Shown here: in pieces, positions 1 to 7,662 of the stretch
Numbering within the stretch: position 1 is the first letter of the stretch
Layout: the number at the start of each line of letters is the position of its first letter
Assembly (NCBI GenBank): GCA_934130595.1
Contig: CAKOYF010000020.1
Location: 1 to 22,641 of the forward strand
Direction of reading: 5' to 3'
DNA: 22,641 nt
From: an uncultured Clostridia bacterium
GTDB taxonomy: Bacteria; Bacillota; Clostridia; TANB77; CAG-465
Translations under genes and position numbers: made by a program
Notes under the pieces: model-generated
The model's input: only the letters and a program-made list of their open reading frames with translations
What the model was told of the DNA's origin: nothing
Databases searched by the model: none

Positions 1-405
1 CCATTATATTTTGAGTGAATTTTTTTAATAATAAATAATTAATTAAAAATATAGAAAAAATTAATTTTTAATAATATAAACAATTAGTACTATAAATCAT
101 TAATTTTCTAGAATATAAAATATAATTATTTGATTAAAAAATGTAATCGTTTATTAATATATTTAACTATTCTTAATTATTTTTAGTTTATTTTAACAAT
201 TGTTTATTACTTTTATTCATATTTTGTAGTTTTATGTATTATTATAAATTTTTAGATTATCATTCTTTATATTTTTAAATACAGTATTACTAAATAAAAC
301 TATATTGAGATATTACGTTTTTAATATTTAGAAATAGTATGTGTACTATGAAATTAATAATACAAATTAATTCTTAAAAAAATATATTTTTCTAAAACTA
401 AGTAG

Positions 406-447
406 TTATCCACATTATTAACTTTTTTATGTGGACAATGTGGACAA
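406..447. promoter_or_regulatory. DnaA box cluster: one consensus box and two tandem near-consensus boxes
   Basis: TTATCCACA at 406-414 is a perfect DnaA box on the plus strand. On the minus strand, two identical 9-mers read TTGTCCACA (one mismatch) and sit head-to-tail with no spacer at 430-438 and 439-447. The first box faces the tandem pair across a 15-base AT-rich spacer. The cluster lies 25 bases upstream of the dnaA -35, so DnaA bound here could both start replication and repress its own gene. Confidence 0.8.
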
Positions 448-472
448 AATGGATTTTTAAAAAATTTTTATG

Positions 473-501
473 TTGATTTTTTTGGAATATTTTATTATAA
501 T
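473..501 (+). promoter_or_regulatory. Sigma-A promoter of dnaA
   Basis: TTGATT (473-478) and TATAAT (496-501) are separated by 17 bases. A TACGGAAACGA element follows 13 bases after the -10 (514-524) and recurs at the same offset in the dnaN promoter. The dnaA ribosome site (AAGGAGGGG, about 546-555) follows. Confidence 0.8.
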
Positions 502-558
502 AAATTAAGAATGTACGGAAACGAAATTAATTAAATTGTTTTTAAGAAGGAGGGGAAA

Positions 559-1971
559 ATGGACGAGAATTTTATGAATGTATGGGCAAAAGCTCTTGAT
601 ATATTAAAAGATGAAATGTCACAAATTGCATTTAAAACATATATCGAAGTTATTGTTCCAAGACTAGTAGATAAAAATACAGTTTGTTTACTATGTCCAT
701 CAAGTTATTATATTGATACAGTTAAAACAAGATATTTAGAGTTAATAAGAAACACACTTAATTATTTAACAAGTGTGGATTATAAAATAACATTTGAAGA
801 AAAAGTAGTTGTACCAGAAAATGAAGAGACTAATTTAGAAGATGTTGAAATAGTAAGAGGTCACTATGGTGATATAGAAGTTAATGAAGACGGTGAAAAA
901 TTAAATCCAATATTAGATAAAGAAAAGATAAGAGAAAAAGCTGGTCTTAATGCAAGATACACTTTTGATAATTTCATTATTGGTAATAACAATAGATTTG
1001 CTAGAGCAACAGCATATGCTGTATATGAAAATCTAGGACTTACAAATCCATTATACATTTATGGAGGGGTAGGACTTGGAAAGACACATCTAATGCAAGC
1101 AATAGGTAACGCTGTAATCGACGAGGATCCCTCTAAAAAGGTTTTTTATTGTACAGGCGAATTATTTGTTAACGAATTAATTAAAGTCATGTTAAATCCT
1201 AAAAACGCAGATTTGAGTGAACAGTTTAAAAAGAAATTTAGAAATTCAGATTTGTTACTTATAGATGATGTGCAAATTATAGCTGGTAAAGATAAATGTC
1301 AAGAGGAATTCTTTCACACATTTAATGCTCTTTGCGAAAGTGGAAAACAAATTGTTTTAACATCTGAAAGACCACCTAAGGAAATAAACGGTCTTGAAGA
1401 TAGATTAAAAACAAGATTTTCAATGGGAGTTAGTGTAGACATTCAAACTCCAGATTATGAAACAAGACTTGCAATATTAAAAAAGAAAGCAGAAGAAGAA
1501 AGGTATCTTATTGATGATCAAATATTAATTAAAGTTGCTACAAAAGTTAAATCTAATGTAAGAGAGCTTGAAGGGGTATTTAATAAATTAATGGCATATA
1601 CCAAATTTACAAATAATCCATTAACAGATCCTGTAGTAGATAATATTATAGAATCAATACTTGTAAAAAATAGTAATGTATTGTCTAGTACTTTAGTAAT
1701 GCAAGTAGTAGCTAAATTTTTCAACTTGAAAGTTTCAGACTTAACAAGTGATAAGAGATCTACAACAATTGCATATCCAAGACAAATAGCTATGTATTTG
1801 TGTAGAGAAGTAGCAGATATGTCTTTTCCAGCTATCGGAAAAGATTTTGGTGGAAGAGACCACTCAACAGTTTTACATGCATATTCTAAAATAAAACTTG
1901 AATATGATAATAATCCTGATACAAAAGATATGATAGATGATATTAAAAAAACTTTAGAAAGAGAAAGCTAA
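559..1971 (+). CDS. dnaA: Chromosomal replication initiator protein DnaA
   Basis: ATP-dependent initiator that binds DnaA boxes at oriC, opens the duplex and helps load the helicase. The 470-residue length is slightly above the usual 440-460. The N-terminal DnaB/DnaD-interaction domain (about 1-80) is followed by an acidic linker and the AAA+ domain, with Walker A GGVGLGKT at 169-176 (K175) and Walker B LLLIDDV ending near 238. The C-terminal DNA-binding domain carries the DnaA signature GRDHSTVLHA around D434-H435. The ATG follows a strong AGGAGGGG site. The boxes just upstream suggest autorepression. It is separated from dnaN by a 110-base gap holding a second promoter. Confidence 0.98.
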   Translation: MDENFMNVWAKALDILKDEMSQIAFKTYIEVIVPRLVDKNTVCLLCPSSYYIDTVKTRYLELIRNTLNYLTSVDYKITFEEKVVVPENEETNLEDVEIVRGHYGDIEVNEDGEKLNPILDKEKIREKAGLNARYTFDNFIIGNNNRFARATAYAVYENLGLTNPLYIYGGVGLGKTHLMQAIGNAVIDEDPSKKVFYCTGELFVNELIKVMLNPKNADLSEQFKKKFRNSDLLLIDDVQIIAGKDKCQEEFFHTFNALCESGKQIVLTSERPPKEINGLEDRLKTRFSMGVSVDIQTPDYETRLAILKKKAEEERYLIDDQILIKVATKVKSNVRELEGVFNKLMAYTKFTNNPLTDPVVDNIIESILVKNSNVLSSTLVMQVVAKFFNLKVSDLTSDKRSTTIAYPRQIAMYLCREVADMSFPAIGKDFGGRDHSTVLHAYSKIKLEYDNNPDTKDMIDDIKKTLERES

Positions 1972-1984
1972 ATTTAATTTTCTA

Positions 1985-2013
1985 TTGATTTTTGGAGTAT
2001 ATTTTATTATAAT
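1985..2013 (+). promoter_or_regulatory. Sigma-A promoter of dnaN
   Basis: TTGATT (1985-1990), 17-base spacer, TATAAT (2008-2013). The 29-base core matches the dnaA promoter at 25 positions, and a TACGAACGA element starts 13 bases after the -10 (2026-2034), as in the dnaA leader. Confidence 0.8.
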
Positions 2014-2081
2014 AGAAAAATAAAATACGAACGATCATTTATTTAAGTTGTTAGAATATAAAGAGAGAAGGAGAATTTTAA

Positions 2082-3200
2082 ATGAATATAAAATGTGATT
2101 TAAAAGAACTAATTAATGCTTTAAATATTGTATCAAAGACATCTAGTTCAAAAACAACAATGCCAATTTTAGAAGGAGTTTTATTTGAAGCTTACCAAAA
2201 CAAGTTAAAATTAATAACTAATGATTTGGAAATTGGATCTGAGCATACTTTTCCTTGTGAAGTAATAAGAGAAGGAAAAACTGTTGTAGATTTAAGAATG
2301 TTAAATGAAATCGTTAGAAAGATAGAAGATGAATTTATTGAAATATCTGTAGATGAAAATCTATTTGTTTTAAAATCTGTTAACGGTATTTTTAAACTTG
2401 CTGTAATGAATCCTAATGAATATCCAAAACTACCAGTTTTTGATATAGAAAATAGTATTCAATTAGAACAATGTGTATTTAAAGATATGATTAGAAGAAC
2501 ATTATTTTCAGTAAGTACAGATGAAAATAGACCAGTATATAATGGTGCACTTGTTAAAGTTGAAGATGGAGTTTTAACAATAGTTACTATAGATGGATTT
2601 AGACTATCTTTGAAAAAATACTTAAGTGAAAAACCAATAAACAACTTCAAAGCAATAATACCAGGAAGAGTATTATCTGAATTATTAAAAATATTAAGTG
2701 ATACTGAAGGAGAATACGTAAGAATTGGTATAAATAGAAATCAAGCTTTATTTGAAATTGGAAACAGTATCATAATCAGTAGATTAATTGAAGGGGAATT
2801 CTTAAATTATCAAAGTATTATCCCAGAACATTGTGAAACAAAAGTTAGAGTAAAAACTAAGAAGTTATTAGATTCTTTCGAAAGAGTTGCTTTATTTGCA
2901 AAAGAAAACAAAGAAAAGGATAAAAAATCACCTGTAAAGATGAAATTAAGCTTAGATGGAATAACTTTAAGCTGTGTAAGTGAAAATGGTGATGCTAAAG
3001 AAGATATTGCAGCATTAGTAGAAGGTAAAGAATTAGAGATTGGATTTAATCCTAGATATGTAATAGATGCTTTAAAAGTTATAGAAGATACAGAAATTTG
3101 TATAGAATTTACTACAAGTATATCTCCTGTATTGTTTAAACCAGTAGTTTCTAATGAGTTTACATACGTTGTTTTACCAATTAAGATAAAACAAGACTAA
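2082..3200 (+). CDS. dnaN: DNA polymerase III beta subunit (sliding clamp)
   Basis: Ring-shaped dimeric clamp that tethers the replicative polymerase and repair enzymes to DNA. The 372-residue protein shows the normal three-fold clamp architecture. It opens MNIKCDLKELINALNIVSK, contains TTMPILEGVLFEA and DENRPVYNGAL segments typical of bacterial clamps, and ends with the PVVSNEFTYVVLPIKI segment that contributes to the peptide-binding pocket. The ATG follows GAGAAGGAGA at good spacing. It has its own promoter and a downstream hairpin with a short T tract, so it can be a separate transcription unit between dnaA and recF. Confidence 0.97.
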   Translation: MNIKCDLKELINALNIVSKTSSSKTTMPILEGVLFEAYQNKLKLITNDLEIGSEHTFPCEVIREGKTVVDLRMLNEIVRKIEDEFIEISVDENLFVLKSVNGIFKLAVMNPNEYPKLPVFDIENSIQLEQCVFKDMIRRTLFSVSTDENRPVYNGALVKVEDGVLTIVTIDGFRLSLKKYLSEKPINNFKAIIPGRVLSELLKILSDTEGEYVRIGINRNQALFEIGNSIIISRLIEGEFLNYQSIIPEHCETKVRVKTKKLLDSFERVALFAKENKEKDKKSPVKMKLSLDGITLSCVSENGDAKEDIAALVEGKELEIGFNPRYVIDALKVIEDTEICIEFTTSISPVLFKPVVSNEFTYVVLPIKIKQD

Positions 3201-3217
3201 TACAATTGATGAAAAAG

Positions 3218-3256
3218 TAAAAGCATGAGTACAAAATTATTCATGCTTTTATTTAT
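3218..3256 (+). terminator. Rho-independent terminator or attenuator between dnaN and recF
   Basis: AAAAGCATGA (3219-3228) pairs perfectly with TCATGCTTTT (3241-3250) around a 12-base loop, extendable by one T-A pair. The T-rich tail is interrupted (TTTTATTTAT), so termination may be partial, leaving some read-through into recF, for which I see no strong promoter. Confidence 0.65.
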
Positions 3257-3269
3257 ATGAGGTACAGAT

Positions 3270-4343
3270 ATGTATATAGAAAAAGTAATATTAGAAAATT
3301 TTAGAAATTATGAAAAACAAGAAGTAGATTTAATAAATGGCATAAATTTATTCTTAGGAGATAATGCACAAGGAAAGACTAACATAATAGAGGCTTTATA
3401 TATTTGCGCTTTTGGTAAATCATACAGAACACTAAAAGATAGTGAGCTAATAATGTTTAATAAACAGTTTTGTACAATAAATACTTTATATAGAAAAAAT
3501 GAAAGAGAGCTTACTACTCAGTTTTATATAGATAGCCTAAACCGTAAACAACTAAAAAATAACGAAATCAAAGTAAAAAAAATAGCAGACTATGTTGGAG
3601 AAATTCCAATTGTTATTTTTTCACCTGAGAGTTTAGATGTTGTAAAAGGCTCACCTGCTAAAAGAAGAAATTTTGTAGATATGATTTGTTGTCAATTATC
3701 TAAAGCATATATAATTTATCATCAAGAATATATGAAATGCTTAAAATTAAAAAATAGTATGCTTAAAAATGATTATGTAGATACAGGATATATTGAAGTA
3801 TTACATGAAAAAATGAGCAAGTATATAAAAGCAATAGTAGGATATAGAAGCAAGATAATAGATATGCTAAATACATATGCAAAAGAGATTCAATTAAAAA
3901 TAACTGACGGAAAAGAAAATATAAATCTTGTGTATAATACAGATTTTTTAAATATGAATGAAGAGCAAATAAAAAAATATTTGGACGAGCATTTGTATAT
4001 AGATAAACTTAGACATTCTGCTATAAAGGGTATTCAAAGAGATGATATAGAAATATACATTAATGACAAAGACGTATCTAAGTTTGGATCTCAAGGACAA
4101 AAAAGAACAGCTCTTCTTACATTAAAGTTAGCAAATTTTGAACTTTTAAAAGACCAAAAAGAAGAGACACCAATACTACTTTTAGATGATATTATGTCTG
4201 AGCTAGATAGTAAGAGAATAAATTTTTTATTAAAATATATTGAGAATTATCAAAGTGTAATTACTACTACAGAGGATACTTTTGTTAATGATATTAATAA
4301 TATAAAAATTTATAAAGTTTCAAATGGAACACTTGAAAATTAA
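3270..4343 (+). CDS. recF: DNA replication and repair protein RecF
   Basis: SMC-like ATPase that helps load RecA at gaps and stalled forks. The 357 residues match the family. It has the N-terminal MYIEKVILENFRNYE segment, Walker A GDNAQGKT at 30-37 (K36), the ABC-type signature GSQGQKR around residue 271, and Walker B LLLDDIMSELD near residue 302. The ATG is preceded by a weak GAGG site. The gene starts 69 bases after dnaN, with no S4-domain (RlbA/YaaA-type) gene between them, unlike many Firmicutes. Its stop overlaps a possible upstream gyrB ATG by one base. Confidence 0.96.
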   Translation: MYIEKVILENFRNYEKQEVDLINGINLFLGDNAQGKTNIIEALYICAFGKSYRTLKDSELIMFNKQFCTINTLYRKNERELTTQFYIDSLNRKQLKNNEIKVKKIADYVGEIPIVIFSPESLDVVKGSPAKRRNFVDMICCQLSKAYIIYHQEYMKCLKLKNSMLKNDYVDTGYIEVLHEKMSKYIKAIVGYRSKIIDMLNTYAKEIQLKITDGKENINLVYNTDFLNMNEEQIKKYLDEHLYIDKLRHSAIKGIQRDDIEIYINDKDVSKFGSQGQKRTALLTLKLANFELLKDQKEETPILLLDDIMSELDSKRINFLLKYIENYQSVITTTEDTFVNDINNIKIYKVSNGTLEN

Positions 4344-4402
4344 TGTACAATTGTGATATAAATAAAACGTATAAATGGAATTTAATGAAAAGGGGTAGAA
4401 AA

Positions 4403-6319
4403 ATGGCAAAATATGATGAGAATCAAATACAGGTACTAGAAGGTTTAGAAGCTGTAAGAAAAAGACCAGGTATGTACATTGGTAGCATATCATCAAGAGG
4501 TTTACACCATTTAGTATATGAAATAGTAGACAACGCAGTAGATGAAGCTTTAGCTGGTTACTGTACAGAAATAAATGTTGAAATATTACCAGATAACATT
4601 ATCAGCGTTCAAGATAATGGAAGAGGTATTCCTGTAGGTAAACATCCTAAGATGGGAATTTCTACACTTGAAGTTGTATTTACTATTTTACATGCTGGTG
4701 GTAAATTCGGCGGTGGAGGATACAAAGTATCTGGTGGTCTTCACGGCGTTGGTGCATCAGTAGTTAATGCTTTATCTGAAAGTGTTTATGTAGAAGCTTG
4801 TGATGGAGATGGCGTTTACGCAGCATCTTTTGCAAGAGGTAAAACAATAGAAAAAACACACAGAATATCTGATGGAAAGAAAACAGGAACAAAAGTTGTA
4901 TTTAAACCAGATTCTCAAATTTTTGAAACAACAGTATTTGATACAGATATACTAGTTCAAAGATTAAGAGAAATGGCATTTTTAAATAAAGGACTAAAAA
5001 TAACTTTATGGGATAAAAGAGAAGAAGGAACTGAACAAATGGTATTCCATTATGAAGGTGGTATAAAATCATTTGTAGACTTCTTAAATAAAGGAAAAGA
5101 CACAATAGGTTCAGATGTAATCTATTTTGAAGGCGAAGATAATAATGTACAAGTAGAAGTTGCATTACAATATACAACTGCTTATTCTGAAAATATACTA
5201 TCTTTTGTAAATAACATACCAACTCCAGAAGGTGGTACACATGTTGATGGATTTAAAAGAGGATTAACAAAAGCTTTTAATGATTACGGAAGAAGATTTA
5301 ATATATTAAAAGAAAAAGATTCAAATCTAGCAGGAGAAGATATAAGAGAAGGTATATCTGCTATTGTTAGTGTACGTGTACTAGAGCCTCAATTTGAAGG
5401 ACAAACAAAAACAAAATTAGGAAACAGTGAAGTAACAGGTGTTGTTAACAACATAATGGTTAATAAGATGGGACAATTCCTAGAAGAAACACCTAATGTT
5501 GCAAAAGTTATATTAGAAAAAACATTAAGCGCACAAAGAGCAAGAGAAGCTGCAAGAAAAGCAAGAGATCTAGCAAGAAGAAAAACTCCACTAGAATCAT
5601 CTACTTTACCAGGAAAACTTGCAGATTGTTCAGAAAAAGATGCTTCAAAATGTGAAATATATATCGTCGAAGGAGATTCTGCCGGCGGTAGTGCTAAACA
5701 AGGAAGAGACAGAAGATTCCAAGCTATATTACCTCTATGGGGAAAAATGTTAAATGTTGAAAAAGCAAGAGCAGATAAAATATATAACAATGAAAAATTA
5801 TCTCCAGTAATAATTGCACTTGGTGCAGGAATTGGAAATGATTTCAATATTGAAAAATTAAGATATCATAAAATTATCTTAATGGCTGATGCCGATGTTG
5901 ATGGTGCTCACATCAGAACACTATTATTAACATTCTTCTTTAGACATATGAGACCACTTGTTGAAAATGGTAATATATATATAGCTCAACCACCTTTGTT
6001 TAAACTATCTAAAAAAGGAATGGATGATGTATATTGCTATAATGAAGCAGACCTAGATAAAAAACTAAAAGAACTAGAAGAAAAAGGTATTGCAAGAGAA
6101 GGCTTAACAATGCAAAGATATAAAGGTCTAGGTGAAATGGACTCAGATCAATTATGGGAAACAACAATGAATCCACAAACAAGAATTTTAGTTCAAGTTC
6201 AACTTGAAGATGCTATAAAAGCAGATCAAATATTCTCAGTATTAATGGGTGAAAATGTTGAACCAAGAAGAGAGTTTATTGAACAAAACGCTAAATACGT
6301 TACAAATCTAGATGTATAA
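4403..6319 (+). CDS. gyrB: DNA gyrase subunit B
   Basis: ATPase subunit of gyrase, which with GyrA introduces negative supercoils. From MAKYDENQIQ the protein is 638 residues. GHKL ATPase motifs are visible: E40-I-V-D-N44, DNGRGIPVG, and GGLHGVGASVVNALS. The TOPRIM domain has EGDSAGG (423-429) and DADVDG (D496, D498, D500), followed by QRYKGLGEMD near the C-terminus. The chosen ATG has an AAGGGG site 8-9 bases upstream and gives the family N-terminus. An in-frame ATG at 4343 would add 20 residues but has no ribosome site. gyrA does not follow; the gene ends at a strong terminator. Confidence 0.97.
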   Translation: MAKYDENQIQVLEGLEAVRKRPGMYIGSISSRGLHHLVYEIVDNAVDEALAGYCTEINVEILPDNIISVQDNGRGIPVGKHPKMGISTLEVVFTILHAGGKFGGGGYKVSGGLHGVGASVVNALSESVYVEACDGDGVYAASFARGKTIEKTHRISDGKKTGTKVVFKPDSQIFETTVFDTDILVQRLREMAFLNKGLKITLWDKREEGTEQMVFHYEGGIKSFVDFLNKGKDTIGSDVIYFEGEDNNVQVEVALQYTTAYSENILSFVNNIPTPEGGTHVDGFKRGLTKAFNDYGRRFNILKEKDSNLAGEDIREGISAIVSVRVLEPQFEGQTKTKLGNSEVTGVVNNIMVNKMGQFLEETPNVAKVILEKTLSAQRAREAARKARDLARRKTPLESSTLPGKLADCSEKDASKCEIYIVEGDSAGGSAKQGRDRRFQAILPLWGKMLNVEKARADKIYNNEKLSPVIIALGAGIGNDFNIEKLRYHKIILMADADVDGAHIRTLLLTFFFRHMRPLVENGNIYIAQPPLFKLSKKGMDDVYCYNEADLDKKLKELEEKGIAREGLTMQRYKGLGEMDSDQLWETTMNPQTRILVQVQLEDAIKADQIFSVLMGENVEPRREFIEQNAKYVTNLDV

Positions 6320-6325
6320 AAAAAG

Positions 6326-6358
6326 AAAGATCACTTCAAATTGAAGTGGTCTTTTTTT
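6326..6358. terminator. Bidirectional terminator between gyrB and the converging small gene
   Basis: The stem from AAAGATCACTTC pairs with GAAGTGGTCTTT (one G-U pair) around a five-base AAATT loop. T tracts occur on both strands, so it can end gyrB on the plus strand and the minus-strand small gene, whose stop codon (6357-6359) abuts it. Confidence 0.85.
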
Positions 6359-6563
6359 AAATATCAAATTCCTTTGGAATATTTTCTCTAATCCATTTTT
6401 TTAATTCTAAACTAGCGCCAAGCTTTGTGAAACAATTAGGAGTAACTTGATACCAATCTGGTTCAGGATCAATATCTAGTATTGTGAAAATGAATGAACT
6501 TGGTGTACCATATACTTCTCCTATCCAGAAATTGGAAGAATTTTTTCTAATTCTTGCTTTCAT
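6357..6563 (-). CDS. Small conserved-looking protein of unknown function (68 aa)
   Basis: I do not recognise a named family with certainty. The 68-residue protein starts MKARIRKNSSNFWIGEVYG and includes a YQVTPNCFTKLGA segment and a helical ELKKWIREN stretch near the end. It has no signal peptide or membrane segment. It is likely real: the ATG has a strong site (AAAGGAGGG, 5 bases upstream on the minus strand), and its stop abuts a terminator that works on this strand. Small soluble proteins of this aromatic, IGEVYG-like type are familiar from Firmicute genomes and phages, but that is an impression and not a search result. It is one of only two intact minus-strand genes here. Confidence 0.7.
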   Translation of the reverse strand: MKARIRKNSSNFWIGEVYGTPSSFIFTILDIDPEPDWYQVTPNCFTKLGASLELKKWIRENIPKEFDI

Positions 6564-6695
6564 AGAATCCCTCCTTTTAAATAATTATTAAAAGACAAAT
6601 AAATAATTTGCTAAATAATATTAACACACTTAACATAATATTACAATCAAAAACATAAAAAACATTCAAAAAAATAACTTTTTTTTGCTTTTTAG

Positions 6696-6724
6696 TTGAC
6701 ATTACAAATAAAATTATGTATAAT
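6696..6724 (+). promoter_or_regulatory. Consensus sigma-A promoter of the infC operon
   Basis: TTGACA (6696-6701), 17-base spacer, TATAAT (6719-6724): a full match to the consensus, fitting a highly expressed ribosomal operon. Between this and the minus-strand gene (6564-6695) I see only AT-rich spacer. Confidence 0.92.
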
Positions 6725-6730
6725 ATAACA

Positions 6731-6862
6731 CGTAAAGTAGAGGAAATCTTCTCACCTTATGAGTTTTGTCTTAATAAGGTAATCAAAAAACATATATTTA
6801 TATATTGAATAAATATGTTATACTTTGAGTTGAGAAGATTGCCGTACAAAGCAATCTTTTTT
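6731..6862 (+). promoter_or_regulatory. infC leader attenuator (L20-leader type)
   Basis: The leader can fold two ways. AATCTTCTCA (6745-6754) is exactly complementary to TGAGAAGATT (6831-6840), closing a long-range domain that contains the hairpins 6754-6760/6774-6780 and 6789-6801/6809-6819. Alternatively AAGATTGC (6835-6842) pairs with GCAATCTT (6851-6858), followed by a T tract, making an intrinsic terminator. The two folds share 6835-6840 and exclude each other. Bacillus infC operons are known to be controlled this way by ribosomal protein L20 binding the leader. Architecture and position fit that class here; L20 binding is inferred. Confidence 0.82.
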
Positions 6863-6888
6863 ATATATTTTTTGTGGAGGTGTTTCTT

Positions 6889-7398
6889 ATAAAACAAGAT
6901 TTTTTAGTTAATGATGAAATTGAATTTTCTAAAGTTCAAGTTGTAGATTCAGATGGTCAAAAGATTGGTTTAATGCCAACTAGTAAGGCTATTGAACTTG
7001 CAGAAGAAGAAGGATTAGATTTAGTATTAGTATCACCTAATCCATCAAACCCAGTTTGTAAAATATTAGATTACAGCAAATATAAATTCGAAATGAATAA
7101 AAGAGCAAAAGAATCTAAGAAAAAACAAAAGGTTATTGAAATTAAAGAAGTCAGATTATCACCAAATATAGATAAACATGACTTAGAAGTAAAAGCAAAA
7201 AATGCAAATAAATTCATTGATGCTGGAAACAAAGTAAAAGTAACAATGAGATTTAGAGGCAGAGAATTAAACTTTGTTGAACAAGGAAAAGAAATAATGT
7301 CTAATTTTAGAGAATTAGTTATCGACGCTCAAGTTGATAAAGAAGCTAAAATGGAAGGAAAAAATCTAATTATGTTTTTAGTACCAAAACAAAAATAA
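6889..7398 (+). CDS. infC: Translation initiation factor IF-3, probable ATA start
   Basis: IF3 binds the 30S subunit, prevents premature 50S joining and rejects non-cognate start codons. From the ATA codon the protein is 169 residues: an N-terminal domain with DFLVNDEI, a linker rich in Lys, and a C-terminal domain with EIKEVRLSPNIDKHDLEVK and KVTMRFRGREL. No ATG lies near the expected start. The ribosome site GGAGGTG (6876-6882) is six bases from ATA at 6889, and the family N-terminus aligns there. GTG codons at 6874 and 6880 lie beside or within the site itself and are poorly placed. A rare start codon is a known hallmark of infC autoregulation (AUU in Escherichia coli). First gene of infC-rpmI-rplT-efp. 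Confidence 0.93.
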   Translation: MKQDFLVNDEIEFSKVQVVDSDGQKIGLMPTSKAIELAEEEGLDLVLVSPNPSNPVCKILDYSKYKFEMNKRAKESKKKQKVIEIKEVRLSPNIDKHDLEVKAKNANKFIDAGNKVKVTMRFRGRELNFVEQGKEIMSNFRELVIDAQVDKEAKMEGKNLIMFLVPKQK

Positions 7399-7429
7399 AT
7401 TAGTGTTTTAAGAGAGGAGAGAATTTATT

Positions 7430-7627
7430 ATGCCAAAAATGAAAACACACAGTTCATCTAAAAAAAGATTATCAGTAACAGGTGCTGGTAAAGTAAAGAA
7501 AAATGTTGCAAATCGTGCACACAAATTAACAGGTAAATCTTCAAAAAGAAAAATGGCTTTAAAACAATCAGCATATGTTGATAGTGCAAATATGAAAGCT
7601 GTTAAGAAGTTATTACCATACCAATAA
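7430..7627 (+). CDS. rpmI: 50S ribosomal protein L35
   Basis: Small basic 65-residue protein of the large subunit. It begins MPKMKTHSSSKKRLSVTGAGK and contains the NRAHKLTGKSSKRK segment expected of L35. The initiator follows GAGAGGAGAG. It lies 31 bases after infC and 35 bases before rplT, giving the standard infC-rpmI-rplT order. Expression should follow the leader attenuator at 6731-6862. Confidence 0.97.
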   Translation: MPKMKTHSSSKKRLSVTGAGKVKKNVANRAHKLTGKSSKRKMALKQSAYVDSANMKAVKKLLPYQ

Positions 7628-7662
7628 TAAGAAGAATATATATTCGAAAGGAGAGAATTTAA

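Larger units (their letters stand above)
1..558. other. oriC: Origin region (oriC) upstream of dnaA, gene-free
   Basis: This 558-base stretch has no plausible ORF and is extremely AT-rich, most of all in 1-400. It holds three DnaA-box-like 9-mers (406-414, 430-438, 439-447) and then the dnaA promoter and ribosome site. The position directly upstream of dnaA-dnaN-recF-gyrB is the usual place for oriC in Firmicutes. No DnaA boxes are visible in the dnaA-dnaN gap, so I see a single box cluster rather than the two-part arrangement known from Bacillus subtilis. Which part unwinds cannot be decided by eye. The gene to the left (often rpmH in relatives) lies outside the window. Confidence 0.8.

Noticed and set aside
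1..31. Possible minus-strand promoter (TATAAT on the minus strand at 3-8) for a leftward gene such as rpmH
   Set aside because: The -35 match is only about half, and in sequence this AT-rich TATAAT-like words arise by chance; the gene itself is not in view.
4343..4402. Upstream in-frame ATG giving gyrB 20 extra residues and a TAATG overlap with recF
   Set aside because: No ribosome site precedes it, and the extra residues do not match the GyrB N-terminus; ATG 4403 has AAGGGG and the family start.
5389..5847. 152-codon open frame on the minus strand inside gyrB (also 4902-5240)
   Set aside because: Both lie wholly antisense to well-conserved gyrB motifs, have no ribosome site, and encode low-complexity hydrophobic sequence typical of the reverse strand of AT-rich genes.
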